Assembly (NCBI RefSeq): GCF_015712165.1
Contig: NZ_JADPZX010000001.1
Location: forward strand, 7,211,501-7,275,500
Length of the DNA stretch: 64,000 bases
DNA from: Streptomyces spinoverrucosus
GTDB taxonomy: Bacteria > Actinomycetota > Actinomycetes > Streptomycetales > Streptomycetaceae
Direction: 5' to 3'
Shown: positions 1 through 8,456 of the stretch, piece by piece
Layout of the letters: the number at the start of each line of letters is the position of its first letter
Position numbering within the stretch: position 1 is the first letter of the stretch
The notes under the pieces: generated by a model
The model's input: the letters and a program-made list of their open reading frames with translations, nothing else
What the model was told of the DNA's origin: nothing
The model's database searches: none
Made by a program: the position numbers and the translations under genes

Positions 1-311
1 GGGACGGGGGCGGGGAAACGGACCTTGTTGGTGCCGTAGTTGACGCCCATCTTCATGCCCTCGACGCCGATCAGCTGCGGGCCGAAGAGCGGCAGCAGGG
101 AGAGCGTGAGGTAGCCGTGCGCGATCGTCGTGCCGAAGGGGCCGGCGGCGGCCTTCTCCGGGTCGACGTGGATCCACTGGTGGTCACCGGTGGCCTCGGC
201 GAACAGATCGATCCGCTTCTGGTCGATCTCCAGCCAGTCGGTGTACCCCAGCTGCTCGCCCACCGTCGCCTTCAGCTCGTCGACGGACGTGAAGATCCTC
301 GGCTCTGCCAT
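1..311 (-). CDS. MaoC family dehydratase (3' part outside window)
   Basis: The reading frame starts at ATG 311 and stays open to base 1, so the C-terminus is missing. The roughly 103 visible residues start MAEPRIFTSVDELKATVG and contain the hot-dog hydratase signature FAEATGDHQWIHVDPEKA, whose Asp and His are the catalytic pair in R-specific enoyl-CoA hydratases, followed by IAHGYLTLSLLP. The family hydrates enoyl-CoA intermediates of fatty-acid or polyketide metabolism. A purine-rich GGGAGG lies just upstream of the start. The gene diverges from soxR, and the intergenic region carries a palindrome. The fold is certain; the substrate is not. Confidence 0.88.
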   Translation of the reverse strand, partial: MAEPRIFTSVDELKATVGEQLGYTDWLEIDQKRIDLFAEATGDHQWIHVDPEKAAAGPFGTTIAHGYLTLSLLPLFGPQLIGVEGMKMGVNYGTNKVRFPAPV

Positions 312-349
312 GTCCCGGCCTCCCGCGTAGCGAAGTCAGATGCTGATGT

Positions 350-365
350 CTAAGCGACTGCTTAG
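350..365. promoter_or_regulatory. Palindromic operator upstream of maoC-type gene
   Basis: A perfect inverted repeat CTAAGC-GACT-GCTTAG lies 39-54 bp upstream of the MaoC start, between it and the divergent soxR. Its size and symmetry suit a TetR-type dimer. It does not resemble the operator-like sites at 7629 and 13035. The binding protein is unknown. Confidence 0.5.
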
Positions 366-430
366 CATGGTCGCGGCGTGGGCCGCTGTCAACGGACCGG
401 ACCGGTCACGGACTCGGTAGGCTTCGAGAG

Positions 431-964
431 GTGCCCCAGATTCCCGAGAAGATCCACGAGCTCACCGTCGGCCAGCTCGCCGCGCGCAGCGGCGCCGCCG
501 TCTCCGCCCTGCATTTCTACGAGGCCAAGGGCCTGATCAGCAGCAGCCGCACCTCGGGCAACCAGCGCCGCTACAGCCGTGACACGCTGCGTCGCGTCGC
601 CTTCGTCCGCGCCGCCCAGCGCGTCGGCATCCCGCTGGCCACGATCCGCGAGGCGCTCGCCGAACTGCCCGAGGAGCGCACGCCCACCCGGGACGACTGG
701 GCCCGCCTGTCCGAGGCCTGGCGCTCGGAGCTGGACCAGCGGATCAGGCAGCTCAACCGGCTGCGCGACCACCTCACGGACTGCATCGGCTGCGGCTGCC
801 TCTCCCTGGACACCTGCGTCCTGTCCAACCCCGACGACGTCTTCGGTGAACGCCGGGCGGGCTCCCGCCTGATGGTGGAACGCCCGAACGCCGTCCGGCC
901 GCGCGCACCGCGGGAGCGGCAGCAGGAGCAGGAGCAGGATCCGGAGCCGGAGGAGTGCTGCTAG
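431..964 (+). CDS. soxR: SoxR, redox-sensing MerR-family activator with [2Fe-2S] cluster
   Basis: A 177-residue protein with GTG start. The N-terminal MerR winged helix is visible ([25 protein letters not shown]), followed by the dimerisation helix and the SoxR-specific iron-sulfur ligands [12 protein letters not shown] (C-x2-C-x-C-x5-C). In Streptomyces, SoxR responds to redox-active compounds such as its own pigments, rather than to superoxide in general. The C-terminal tail after the cluster is rich in Gln and Glu and ends in two Cys. A GAGAG just before the GTG is a weak ribosome site. No classical SoxR box was recognised in its own upstream region. Confidence 0.95.
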   Translation: MPQIPEKIHELTVGQLAARSGAAVSALHFYEAKGLISSSRTSGNQRRYSRDTLRRVAFVRAAQRVGIPLATIREALAELPEERTPTRDDWARLSEAWRSELDQRIRQLNRLRDHLTDCIGCGCLSLDTCVLSNPDDVFGERRAGSRLMVERPNAVRPRAPRERQQEQEQDPEPEECC

Positions 965-1125
965 TGGAGACGGTTGTCCCGGCGACGCACGCCACCGCAC
1001 CGCCCGCCGACATCGCCCCGGCGATCACTCAGGACCCGTTCGATGTCATACGCCCCCGCGAACAGCCGCCGCACCAAAGGCGGCTCGCCGCAGACCAGTT
1101 CGTGCCGTCGGGAACGGTGCGGCAT
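961..1125 (-). CDS. Possible 54-residue protein, convergent with soxR
   Basis: An ATG at 1125 preceded by GAAGGGG opens a 54-residue frame that reads [20 protein letters not shown] and is Arg-rich. Its TAG overlaps the soxR stop on the other strand. Codon third positions are only moderately GC-biased, and no family was recognised. It is listed because the 227-bp gap between soxR and the next gene is otherwise empty; it may be spurious. Confidence 0.25.
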   Translation of the reverse strand: MPHRSRRHELVCGEPPLVRRLFAGAYDIERVLSDRRGDVGGRCGGVRRRDNRLH

Positions 1126-1190
1126 CCCCTTCGCACCGCCCCCCTTGCGCAACCCCCGTTGCCCCGTTCCCCATGGCACTCGTGGCACTC

Positions 1191-1793
1191 TCAGGCGGAC
1201 ATCAGCAGCCGTTCGCGCCTGGCGTACGCCAGGGCGTCGGGCGTGAGCACGGGGCGCGGGACAAGGATTCCGCAGTCCGTGCAGACCGGACCCGACGACG
1301 GCTCGTGGTCCAGGTCGTACTTCCACACCAGGCGCTCCCCGCCACACACGGGGCACGCCGATCCGGGCTCGCGCTCCAGTGCGGCGATCAGCCGCCGCAG
1401 CACCTCCGCCAGCGGCTCGGCCGGGTGCACCTCGGGGTCGTCGCACCAGGCGACCCCGAAGCCGCCCCAGGTCAGCCGGTGCCAGTCGTCCACCGTGCCC
1501 GGCCGGCGCAGCCCGTCGTGCTTCTCCTTCTTGCGGCGCTCGGCGAACTCGACCTCGTAGGCCAGCCACACCGCCCGCGCCTCCTCCAGCTCCTCCAACG
1601 CGGCCACGAGCCGCGCCGGATCGGGAGAACGGTCCTCCGGGCCGAACCCGGCCCGGGTGCACAAGTGGTCCCACGTCGCCCTGTGCCCGTAGGGGGCGAA
1701 CCGCTCAAGGCACTTGCGCAGCGAGTAGCGCCGCAGCGCCAGATCGCACCGGGGGTCGCGTACCTGTCTCGCCAGACTCCGGAAACCGGCCAT
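1191..1793 (-). CDS. Hypothetical protein with C-terminal zinc ribbon
   Basis: A 200-residue protein starting at ATG 1793 behind a strong GGAGGTG site. The first 130 residues are charged and mainly helical. The C-terminal part carries two CxxC knuckles (CPVCGG and CTDCG) about 25 residues apart, as in zinc ribbons. No enzyme motif or membrane segment is visible. It is divergent from the acylase gene at 2036 and convergent with soxR. I do not recognise a named family; a nucleic-acid or protein-binding role is only a guess from the zinc ribbon. Confidence 0.8.
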   Translation of the reverse strand: MAGFRSLARQVRDPRCDLALRRYSLRKCLERFAPYGHRATWDHLCTRAGFGPEDRSPDPARLVAALEELEEARAVWLAYEVEFAERRKKEKHDGLRRPGTVDDWHRLTWGGFGVAWCDDPEVHPAEPLAEVLRRLIAALEREPGSACPVCGGERLVWKYDLDHEPSSGPVCTDCGILVPRPVLTPDALAYARRERLLMSA

Positions 1794-2035
1794 CGCCCTG
1801 CACCTCCGTCACACCTGCACCTGTACTTCGGTCACTTCGGCGTCGTCGTACGGACGTCGCCGAATAGACGTTTCGACCGGCGATTCGGCTCCATCCGATT
1901 TCCTCCGCGTTCCTCCATGTGACGACGACCTTCCTCGGCCGGTCCTTGCGACCCGGAAAAGTGACGCATGTTCATCTTCAAAGTCGGGGATAACCGGCGG
2001 TAACGTCCGGCCCACCCCCGTCGGGAGGAGCTGCC

Positions 2036-4831
2036 ATGCCACGGCGCACCCCACGTAACGCGCTCGACAGACTGAGAACTCCCCACAGATCCCTCGGGTT
2101 CCTGAAGACGGCTTCCGTATGCGTCCTGATTGCCAGCCTTTTGTCCCCGCTTTCCCCGGCGGCGGCCATGGACGCCCCGGCCGCCGAAGCGGCGGCGGTC
2201 GTCGACCACTGCGGCGGCCAGTGCTCGGACCTCCTGCCGCCCGGCCAGAACGGCAACGCCACCCTCGCCCAGATCCTGCTCCACCAGGTCTTCGGCAGCC
2301 GGCCCGCGCACGCCGACGACCAGCTCGGCCCCTACGCCAACCTGGCCACCGGCTACTCCACCCTCACCGACGCCACGATCAGCACCTTCTTCAACGACGC
2401 CTCCTTCGGGGTCCCCGCCGACCAGGTCGCCTCCACCGTCCGTCCGGCCGGTCGCAGCGACGTGACGATCGTCCGCGACAAGAAGACGGGCGTACCGCAC
2501 ATCACCGGTACCACTCGATACGGCACGGAGTTCGGCGCCGGCTATGCGGCAGCCGAGGACCGGCTGTGGCTGATGGACGTCTTCCGTCACGTCGGACGCG
2601 GACAGCTGACCTCGTTCGCGGGCGGCGCCGCCGCCAACCAGGGCCTGGAACAGCAGTTCTGGCGCACCGCGCCCTACACCGAGGCCGACCTCCAGGCGCA
2701 GATCGACAACGCTGCCGCCACGAACGGCGAGCGCGGCCGGCAGGCCCTCGCCGACGTTCACGCCTACGTCGACGGCATCAACGCCTACATCGCCGCCTCC
2801 GACAGCGGCCGCTACTTCCCCGGCGAGTACGTCCTGACCGGCCACAAGGACTCCGTCACCAACGCCGGCACCATCGAGAAGTTCAAGCCCACCGACCTGG
2901 TCGCGCTGGCCTCCGTGATCGGCGCGCTGTTCGGCGCGGGCGGCGGAGGCGAGGTCAACAACGCGCTCTCGCTGCTCGCCGCCCAGTCCAAGTACGGCGT
3001 GGTGGAGGGCACCGAGGTGTGGGAGTCCTTCCGGATGCGCAACGACCCCGAGGCCGTCCTCACCGTCCACGACGGCAGCTACCCGTACGGCCAGAAGCCC
3101 GCCGACCCGCAGGGCACGGCACTCCCCGACGCGGGCTCGGTGACCCAGGAGCAGCTCGTCCACGACCGTACGGGCAGCGCGGCCGGACCGAGTGCCGCCG
3201 AGGCCTCGGCCGAGGCCGCCGCGAACGCCGTCAGCTCCGCCCGGCGCGGGATGTCCAACGCCCTCGTGGTGAGCGGCGAACACACCGCGAGTGGCCACCC
3301 GATCGCCGTCTTCGGCCCGCAGACCGGATACTTCGCCCCGCAGCTGCTGATGCTCCAGGAGATCCAGGGTCCCGGCATCAGCGCCCGAGGCGCCTCCTTC
3401 GCGGGCCTGAGCTTCTATGTCGAACTCGGCCGTGGCCAGGACTACGCCTGGAGCGCGACCACCTCCGGCCAGGACATCATCGACACCTACGCCGTGGAGC
3501 TCTGCCAGGACGACCACCACTACCTCTACCGCGGCACCTGCACGCCGATGGAGAAGGTCGAGCAGAAGAACGCCTGGAAGCCGACCGTGGCCGACGGCAC
3601 GGCGGCCGGCTCGTACACGATGCGGGTGTGGCGGACGAAGTACGGACCCGTCACGCATCGCGCGACCGTCGGCGGCAAGAAGGTCGCCTACACCACCCTG
3701 CGCTCGTCGTTCCTGCACGAGGCCGACTCGATCATCGGCTTCCAGATGCTCAACGACCCCGACTACGTGACGGGCCCCGAGAGCTTCCAGAGCGCGGTGC
3801 GGCACATCAACTACACCTTCAACTGGTTCTACGCCGACTCCGAGCACACCGCGTACTACAACAGCGGCGACAACCCGGTCCGCGCGACCGGCGTCGACGC
3901 GGAGTTCCCGGTCTGGGCGCGGCCGGCGTACGAGTGGCGGAACTGGAACCCGGACACCAACACCGCCTCCTACACCCCGCCGTCCCAGCACCCGAACTCG
4001 ATCGACCAGGACTACTACATCTCCTGGAACAACAAGCAGGCCGAGGACTACGCGGCCGCGCCCTGGGGCAACGGGTCGGTGCACCGCGGCGATCTGCTCG
4101 ACGGCCGGGTGAACAGGCTCGTCGAGGCCGGCGGCGTGACACGGGCCTCGCTGGTCAAGGCGATGGCCGAGGCGGGGCTCGCCGACCTGCGGGCGGAGGA
4201 CGTCCTGCCGAAACTGCTGAAGGTGATCAACAGTTCGCCGGTGACGGACACGACGGCCGCGGCGGCGGTGAGCAAGCTGACCGCGTGGCTGTCGGCGGGG
4301 GCCCGCCGTACGGAGACCTCGGCGGGTTCGAAGGCGTACGCCCACGCCGACGCGATCCGCGTCCTGGACGCCTGGTGGCCGCTGCTGGTGAAGGCCGAGT
4401 TCGAACCCGGCCTGGGCAGCGACCTCTTTTCCGCGATCACCGCCAACCTGCCCGTCGACGAGTCACCGTCCGCCGCCCACGGCCCGACCGGCGCGCACGC
4501 CGGAAGCGCCTTCCAGTACGGGTGGTGGAGCTATGTCGACAAGGACATCCGTACGGTGCTCGGTGAGCAGGTCCAGGGGCCACTCGCCCGCACCTACTGC
4601 GGTGACGGCAGCCTCAGCGCCTGCCGCGACACACTGATCAGCACCCTGAAGGAGGCCGCAGGACGGAGCGCGGCCCAGGTCTACCCCGGCGACGACCAGT
4701 GCGCGGCGGGCGACCAGTGGTGCGCCGACTCGGTCGTCCACCGTCCGCTGGGCGGGATCGGGCACGGCAGGATCAGCTGGCAGAACCGGCCGACCTATCA
4801 GCAGGTCGTGGAGTTCACGTCCCACAGGTGA
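2036..4831 (+). CDS. Secreted penicillin acylase family protein (Ntn hydrolase)
   Basis: A 931-residue precursor behind GGGAGGAG with an N-terminal signal peptide (hydrophobic stretch ASVCVLIASLLSPLSPAAA). The alpha-chain part begins near residue 140 (VTIVRDKKTGVPHITG, then YGTEFGAGYAAAEDRLWLMD). The autocatalytic nucleophile is Ser407 in GMSNALVVSG, where the family cleaves to expose the beta-chain N-terminus. Relatives hydrolyse amide bonds of beta-lactams or acyl-homoserine lactones; AHL acylases of this family are known from Streptomyces. A Cys-containing segment of about 100 residues precedes the acylase fold. The precise substrate cannot be told from sequence. Confidence 0.92.
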   Translation: MPRRTPRNALDRLRTPHRSLGFLKTASVCVLIASLLSPLSPAAAMDAPAAEAAAVVDHCGGQCSDLLPPGQNGNATLAQILLHQVFGSRPAHADDQLGPYANLATGYSTLTDATISTFFNDASFGVPADQVASTVRPAGRSDVTIVRDKKTGVPHITGTTRYGTEFGAGYAAAEDRLWLMDVFRHVGRGQLTSFAGGAAANQGLEQQFWRTAPYTEADLQAQIDNAAATNGERGRQALADVHAYVDGINAYIAASDSGRYFPGEYVLTGHKDSVTNAGTIEKFKPTDLVALASVIGALFGAGGGGEVNNALSLLAAQSKYGVVEGTEVWESFRMRNDPEAVLTVHDGSYPYGQKPADPQGTALPDAGSVTQEQLVHDRTGSAAGPSAAEASAEAAANAVSSARRGMSNALVVSGEHTASGHPIAVFGPQTGYFAPQLLMLQEIQGPGISARGASFAGLSFYVELGRGQDYAWSATTSGQDIIDTYAVELCQDDHHYLYRGTCTPMEKVEQKNAWKPTVADGTAAGSYTMRVWRTKYGPVTHRATVGGKKVAYTTLRSSFLHEADSIIGFQMLNDPDYVTGPESFQSAVRHINYTFNWFYADSEHTAYYNSGDNPVRATGVDAEFPVWARPAYEWRNWNPDTNTASYTPPSQHPNSIDQDYYISWNNKQAEDYAAAPWGNGSVHRGDLLDGRVNRLVEAGGVTRASLVKAMAEAGLADLRAEDVLPKLLKVINSSPVTDTTAAAAVSKLTAWLSAGARRTETSAGSKAYAHADAIRVLDAWWPLLVKAEFEPGLGSDLFSAITANLPVDESPSAAHGPTGAHAGSAFQYGWWSYVDKDIRTVLGEQVQGPLARTYCGDGSLSACRDTLISTLKEAAGRSAAQVYPGDDQCAAGDQWCADSVVHRPLGGIGHGRISWQNRPTYQQVVEFTSHR

Positions 4832-4837
4832 TCGGTG

Positions 4838-6157
4838 TCATGCGGCGGCGGGTCTGCCGAGGCGGCCCGCCGCCAGCACCAGCTGCGCCAGTTCCCGGTG
4901 CACGATGTCGCTGTGCGCCCCGGCCGGCGGCCCGCCCCGCCGGACCACCGCCGCCGCGTCGACGTTGACGCACCCGGCGGCGGGCAGCCCCTTGCGCAGC
5001 GCGTCGGCCAGCGTGCACGCGCGTGTGCCCGGCACCGCCCGGATGCCGCCGAACCCCATCGCCCCCCACCTCTCGCCCAGCACCCGCCCGATATCGAGAC
5101 CGGCGGCGATCCCCTGGTCGTCGCCCGCCATCCGCGAGGCCAGCGGATAGAACGTGCCGAGGGCCGAGTCATGGCGGGAGTGACAGCACACGAGGGGACC
5201 GTCGACGCGGTTGTGCCGGCCCTGCAGCACCCCTCCCGCGCGCGTGTCGTGCGGCAGCCGCGCCGCGAACGCGTAGTGCGAGAAGGCCCCCTGGAGCAGC
5301 GTCACCGACTTGACCGTCCGCACGCCCTCGGGCAGCCCGCGCAGCGCGAACGACACCAGCCGCGCCCCGAAGCTGTGCCCGACCAGATGCACCCGCACCC
5401 CGGGCGCCGCCGCCGCGAGCTGCCCGACCACCCGGCCCAGCCCCCGCTCGCCCACCGTCCCGGCCCGGCGCTTCATCGCGTAGTACGTCGCCTGCCGCAG
5501 CAGTTCGTGCGCCCCGTCCCACGGGTTGGGCAGCGCGAAGGCCGGCGACTGGCGCGCCAGTGCCGCCGCGAACTCCTCGCACACCGCCGCCACCGGCGCC
5601 GAGAACATGCCCGGCTCGTCCTGCGGCACGCCCTCCGCCAGTGTGTCCGCCCCGAACAGCGCCTGCGGACCCGGCGGCACCACCTCCACCAGCAGCCGCA
5701 CCAGCCGTCCGAACTCCTCCAACTCGGCGTCCTGGCGCGGCTGCTGGTCCAGCAGCCGCGCCAGCTGGTCGATCACCGTCGCCCGCCCGGGGAACGTCTC
5801 CAGCAGCGCGTGCCGGGTGTCCTTGGCCAGCGCCGGTGGGCGCGGCGGCTCGGCCGCCACGGCCCGCGGGAAGTCGGGGACCGGCTCGTCCGCGAACCGC
5901 ATCGACGGCCAGACGACGCCCACGTACCCGATCCGGGCCTTGGGCGCGAGGCCGGGCACGGGGGCGAGGAAGGCGCTGTACAGGCGGGTGGCGCCCGGGC
6001 GGTCGTTGTTCCAGCCGTGCGCGAAGACGATCAGGTCGCGCACGCCGCGCTCCGTCACGCCGGCGACCAGCCGCTCCCGCTGCCGGCCGTGTACGTCGCC
6101 GTCCGCGTCGAAGGTCAGCTCCCAGTACGGAGTCACGCTCATTGCCGGATCCGCCAT
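4838..6157 (-). CDS. Alpha/beta-hydrolase-like protein, serine nucleophile GHSFG
   Basis: About 439 residues from ATG 6157 (MADPAMSVTPYWELTFDADG); an upstream frame to 6232 and an ATG at 6142 are alternatives. A GGGGG precedes the chosen start. The segment RDLIVFAHGWNND resembles the oxyanion strand of alpha/beta hydrolases, and VHLVGHSFGARLVSF supplies the nucleophile elbow, with Ser262 as the probable catalytic residue. No signal peptide is seen, so it is probably cytoplasmic. Its stop lies 6 bp from that of the convergent acylase. Substrate unknown; esterase or peptidase activity is inferred only from the fold. Confidence 0.8.
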   Translation of the reverse strand: MADPAMSVTPYWELTFDADGDVHGRQRERLVAGVTERGVRDLIVFAHGWNNDRPGATRLYSAFLAPVPGLAPKARIGYVGVVWPSMRFADEPVPDFPRAVAAEPPRPPALAKDTRHALLETFPGRATVIDQLARLLDQQPRQDAELEEFGRLVRLLVEVVPPGPQALFGADTLAEGVPQDEPGMFSAPVAAVCEEFAAALARQSPAFALPNPWDGAHELLRQATYYAMKRRAGTVGERGLGRVVGQLAAAAPGVRVHLVGHSFGARLVSFALRGLPEGVRTVKSVTLLQGAFSHYAFAARLPHDTRAGGVLQGRHNRVDGPLVCCHSRHDSALGTFYPLASRMAGDDQGIAAGLDIGRVLGERWGAMGFGGIRAVPGTRACTLADALRKGLPAAGCVNVDAAAVVRRGGPPAGAHSDIVHRELAQLVLAAGRLGRPAAA

Positions 6158-6242
6158 GCCAGGCCCCCAAGTCCCCGAAGCGGTGATGCGGTCGCATCGT
6201 CCTGCTAACGGGCCTGCTTGGCCATACGTCATGGCGCGCGGC

Positions 6243-7481
6243 TCAGCGGTAGCGGAGGTACCGCCTCCGCACCTTCCGGAACGCGGCCAGCTCCTGCTGC
6301 CAGCCCGCCACCACGTCGTCGGTGGACGCCCCGGCGTCGATCATCGTGCGGACGAGCGTGGAGCCGGTGAGCTTGTCGATCCAGTTGTCCGGGCGCCAGG
6401 CGAAACCGCTCCAGGTCCGCTTGGCGGTGATCAGCAGGCCGATCCCGGTGCGGACCGGGTCGAACGCCGCCCTGTCGTGCACGTGGAGCTGCACACCGCC
6501 CACGGTCTTGCCCTGGAACTTGGAGAAGGTGGGCGCGAAGTACGCCTCCCTGAAGTGCACGCCGGGCAGGCGGAGTTCGTTCGCGGCCGCCGCCCACCGG
6601 CGGTCGATGCCCTCCGCGCCGAGCAGTTCGAAGGGGCGGGTGGTGCCGCGTCCCTCGGAGAGGTTCGTTCCCTCGAAGAGACACGTGCCCGCGTACACGA
6701 CAGCGGTGTCGGGCGTCGGCATGTTCGGGCTCGGCGGGACCCACGGCATCCCGGAGGCGTCGTGGAAGTCCGACCGCCGCCACCCGGTCATCAGCACGGT
6801 GTCCAGCGGCACCGGCGAGGTCAGGAACTCCTCGTTGAACAGCAGCGCCAGCTCCGCGACCGTCATCCCGTGCGCCTGCGAGATCGGCTGCCGGCCGACG
6901 AACGTGGCGAACTCCTTGTGCAGCACCGGCCCTTCGGCCGATCTGCCGGTCACCGGGTTCGGCCGGTCCAGCACGACGACCCGCTTGCCCGCGAGCCGGG
7001 CCGCCTCCATGCAGTCGTACAGGGTCCAGATGTACGTGTAGAAGCGCGCGCCCACGTCCTGGATGTCGAAGACGACCGTGTCCACGCCGGACGCCGTGAA
7101 GATGTCGGCCAGCGGCTGACCGCTCTTGCCGTACGTGTCGTAGACGGGCAGGCCGGTCGCCGGGTCGTCGTAGCGGCCCTCGGAGCCGCCCGCCTGGGCG
7201 GTGCCGCGGAAGCCGTGTTCCGGGCCGAAGACGGCGGTGAGGTTCACGCGGTCGTCGGCGTGCATCACGTCGACGATGTGGCGTACGTCCCTGGTGATGC
7301 CGGTCGGGTTGGTGACGATGCCTACGCGGTCGCCGTCGAGGGCGGCGTAGCCGTCTTTGGCCAGGCGTTCGAAGCCGGTGCGGATGCGGCGGGGGCCGCC
7401 TCCGGATGCGGCGGTCGCCGGGGTTGCCGTTACGGCGACGGCTGCGGTGGTGGCTAGGAGGGTGCGTCTTGGCAGTTTCAT
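6243..7481 (-). CDS. Exported DUF1343 (NamZ-type) exo-beta-N-acetylmuramidase
   Basis: A 412-residue protein starting at ATG 7481 behind GGAGG. The N-terminus MKLPRRTLLATTAAVAV has a twin-arginine-like pair and a hydrophobic core, indicating export. The mature part shows DUF1343 hallmarks: GDRVGIVTNPTGI, AVFGPEHGFRG, and the stretch DTVVFDIQDVGARFYTYI. Characterised NamZ enzymes remove terminal N-acetylmuramic acid from peptidoglycan fragments, so a cell-wall recycling role is likely. The first Met of the longer frame (7601) lacks a ribosome site. It diverges from the SDR gene, with about 210 bp between. Confidence 0.9.
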   Translation of the reverse strand: MKLPRRTLLATTAAVAVTATPATAASGGGPRRIRTGFERLAKDGYAALDGDRVGIVTNPTGITRDVRHIVDVMHADDRVNLTAVFGPEHGFRGTAQAGGSEGRYDDPATGLPVYDTYGKSGQPLADIFTASGVDTVVFDIQDVGARFYTYIWTLYDCMEAARLAGKRVVVLDRPNPVTGRSAEGPVLHKEFATFVGRQPISQAHGMTVAELALLFNEEFLTSPVPLDTVLMTGWRRSDFHDASGMPWVPPSPNMPTPDTAVVYAGTCLFEGTNLSEGRGTTRPFELLGAEGIDRRWAAAANELRLPGVHFREAYFAPTFSKFQGKTVGGVQLHVHDRAAFDPVRTGIGLLITAKRTWSGFAWRPDNWIDKLTGSTLVRTMIDAGASTDDVVAGWQQELAAFRKVRRRYLRYR

Positions 7482-7628
7482 GCGGTGACCTCCTGTGTGT
7501 GTTGTGCGCTTCCGCAGGAGTGTTGCAGGGTGTGGGCCCGGTGGGGGCTGGTCGCGCCCACGCGGCGGAGCCGCATATCGACACAGCCTCGCGCCCCTCA
7601 AGGCGTTGGGCTTGCCCTTCCCTAGTTA

Positions 7629-7642
7629 CATACCGACCGGTT
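7629..7642 (+). promoter_or_regulatory. Candidate TetR operator, copy A
   Basis: ACATACCGACCGGT lies about 50 bp upstream of the SDR start. The same 14 bases occur on the other strand at 13035-13048, upstream of the phosphotransferase gene. This copy has one good half-site (ACCGACCGGT continues TAGT). The TetR gene at 10147, encoded between the two operons, is the obvious candidate regulator. Confidence 0.55.
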
Positions 7643-7691
7643 AGTCTGGCCACGCTGGGTAGAGCCGAGTGACGTGCGTCGAAGGAGACCG

Positions 7692-8456
7692 ATGGTGGGA
7701 GCCGTGCAGGGTGCCGGAGTGGTCGTCACCGGGGCAGGGGGCGGGATCGGGGCCGCGTTGGCCCGTCGGTTCGCCGCCGAGGGCGGGCGGGTCGTGGTCA
7801 ACGACCTGGACGCGGACAAGGCCAAGGCCGTCGCCGACGAGATCGGCGGCATCGCCGTACCCGGCGACGCCTCCGCGATCGTCGCCGACGCCAAGGAGGC
7901 GCTCGGCGGGGTCGTGGACGTCTACTGTGCCAATGCCGGGGTCGGCTCCGGTGGTTCCGAGGCGGCCGCCGAGGAGGTCTGGTCACTCGCCTGGGACGTC
8001 AATGTCATGGCGCACGTGCGGGCCGCCCAGGCGCTGCTCCCCGAGTGGCTGGAGCGTGGCAGCGGGCGTTTCGTGTCCACCGTGTCGGCCGCCGGGCTGC
8101 TCACCATGATCGGTGCCGCGCCCTACAGCGTCACCAAGCACGGCGCCTACGCCTTCGCCGAGTGGCTGTCCCTGACGTACCGCCACCGGGGTGTGAAGGC
8201 GCACGCCATCTGCCCGCAGGGCGTGCGCACCGACATGCTCGCCGCCACCGGCAGCGCGGGCGACCTGGTGCTGGTGCCGACCGCGATCGAGCCGGACGAC
8301 GTGGCCGACGCGCTCTTCCGGGGGATCGAGGAGGACCGCTTCCTGATCCTGCCGCACCCCGAGGTCGCCGGGTACTACCAGGCCCGGGCCGCCGATCCGG
8401 ACCGCTGGCTGACGAACATGAACCACATCCAGCAGAAGTGGGAGGCGGCCCCGTGA
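7692..8456 (+). CDS. SDR family oxidoreductase
   Basis: A 254-residue short-chain dehydrogenase from ATG 7692, with GAAGGAGA correctly placed. It has the cofactor motif TGAGGGIG, the acidic residue after beta-2 (VVVNDLDAD) typical of NAD(H)-preferring enzymes, CANAG, and the catalytic Ser and Y145-x3-K149 (PYSVTK). Its GTGA junction with the acyl-CoA ligase makes translational coupling likely. In this setting it probably acts on a hydroxyacyl-CoA or alcohol in acyl-CoA catabolism; the substrate is not determined. Confidence 0.92.
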   Translation: MVGAVQGAGVVVTGAGGGIGAALARRFAAEGGRVVVNDLDADKAKAVADEIGGIAVPGDASAIVADAKEALGGVVDVYCANAGVGSGGSEAAAEEVWSLAWDVNVMAHVRAAQALLPEWLERGSGRFVSTVSAAGLLTMIGAAPYSVTKHGAYAFAEWLSLTYRHRGVKAHAICPQGVRTDMLAATGSAGDLVLVPTAIEPDDVADALFRGIEEDRFLILPHPEVAGYYQARAADPDRWLTNMNHIQQKWEAAP

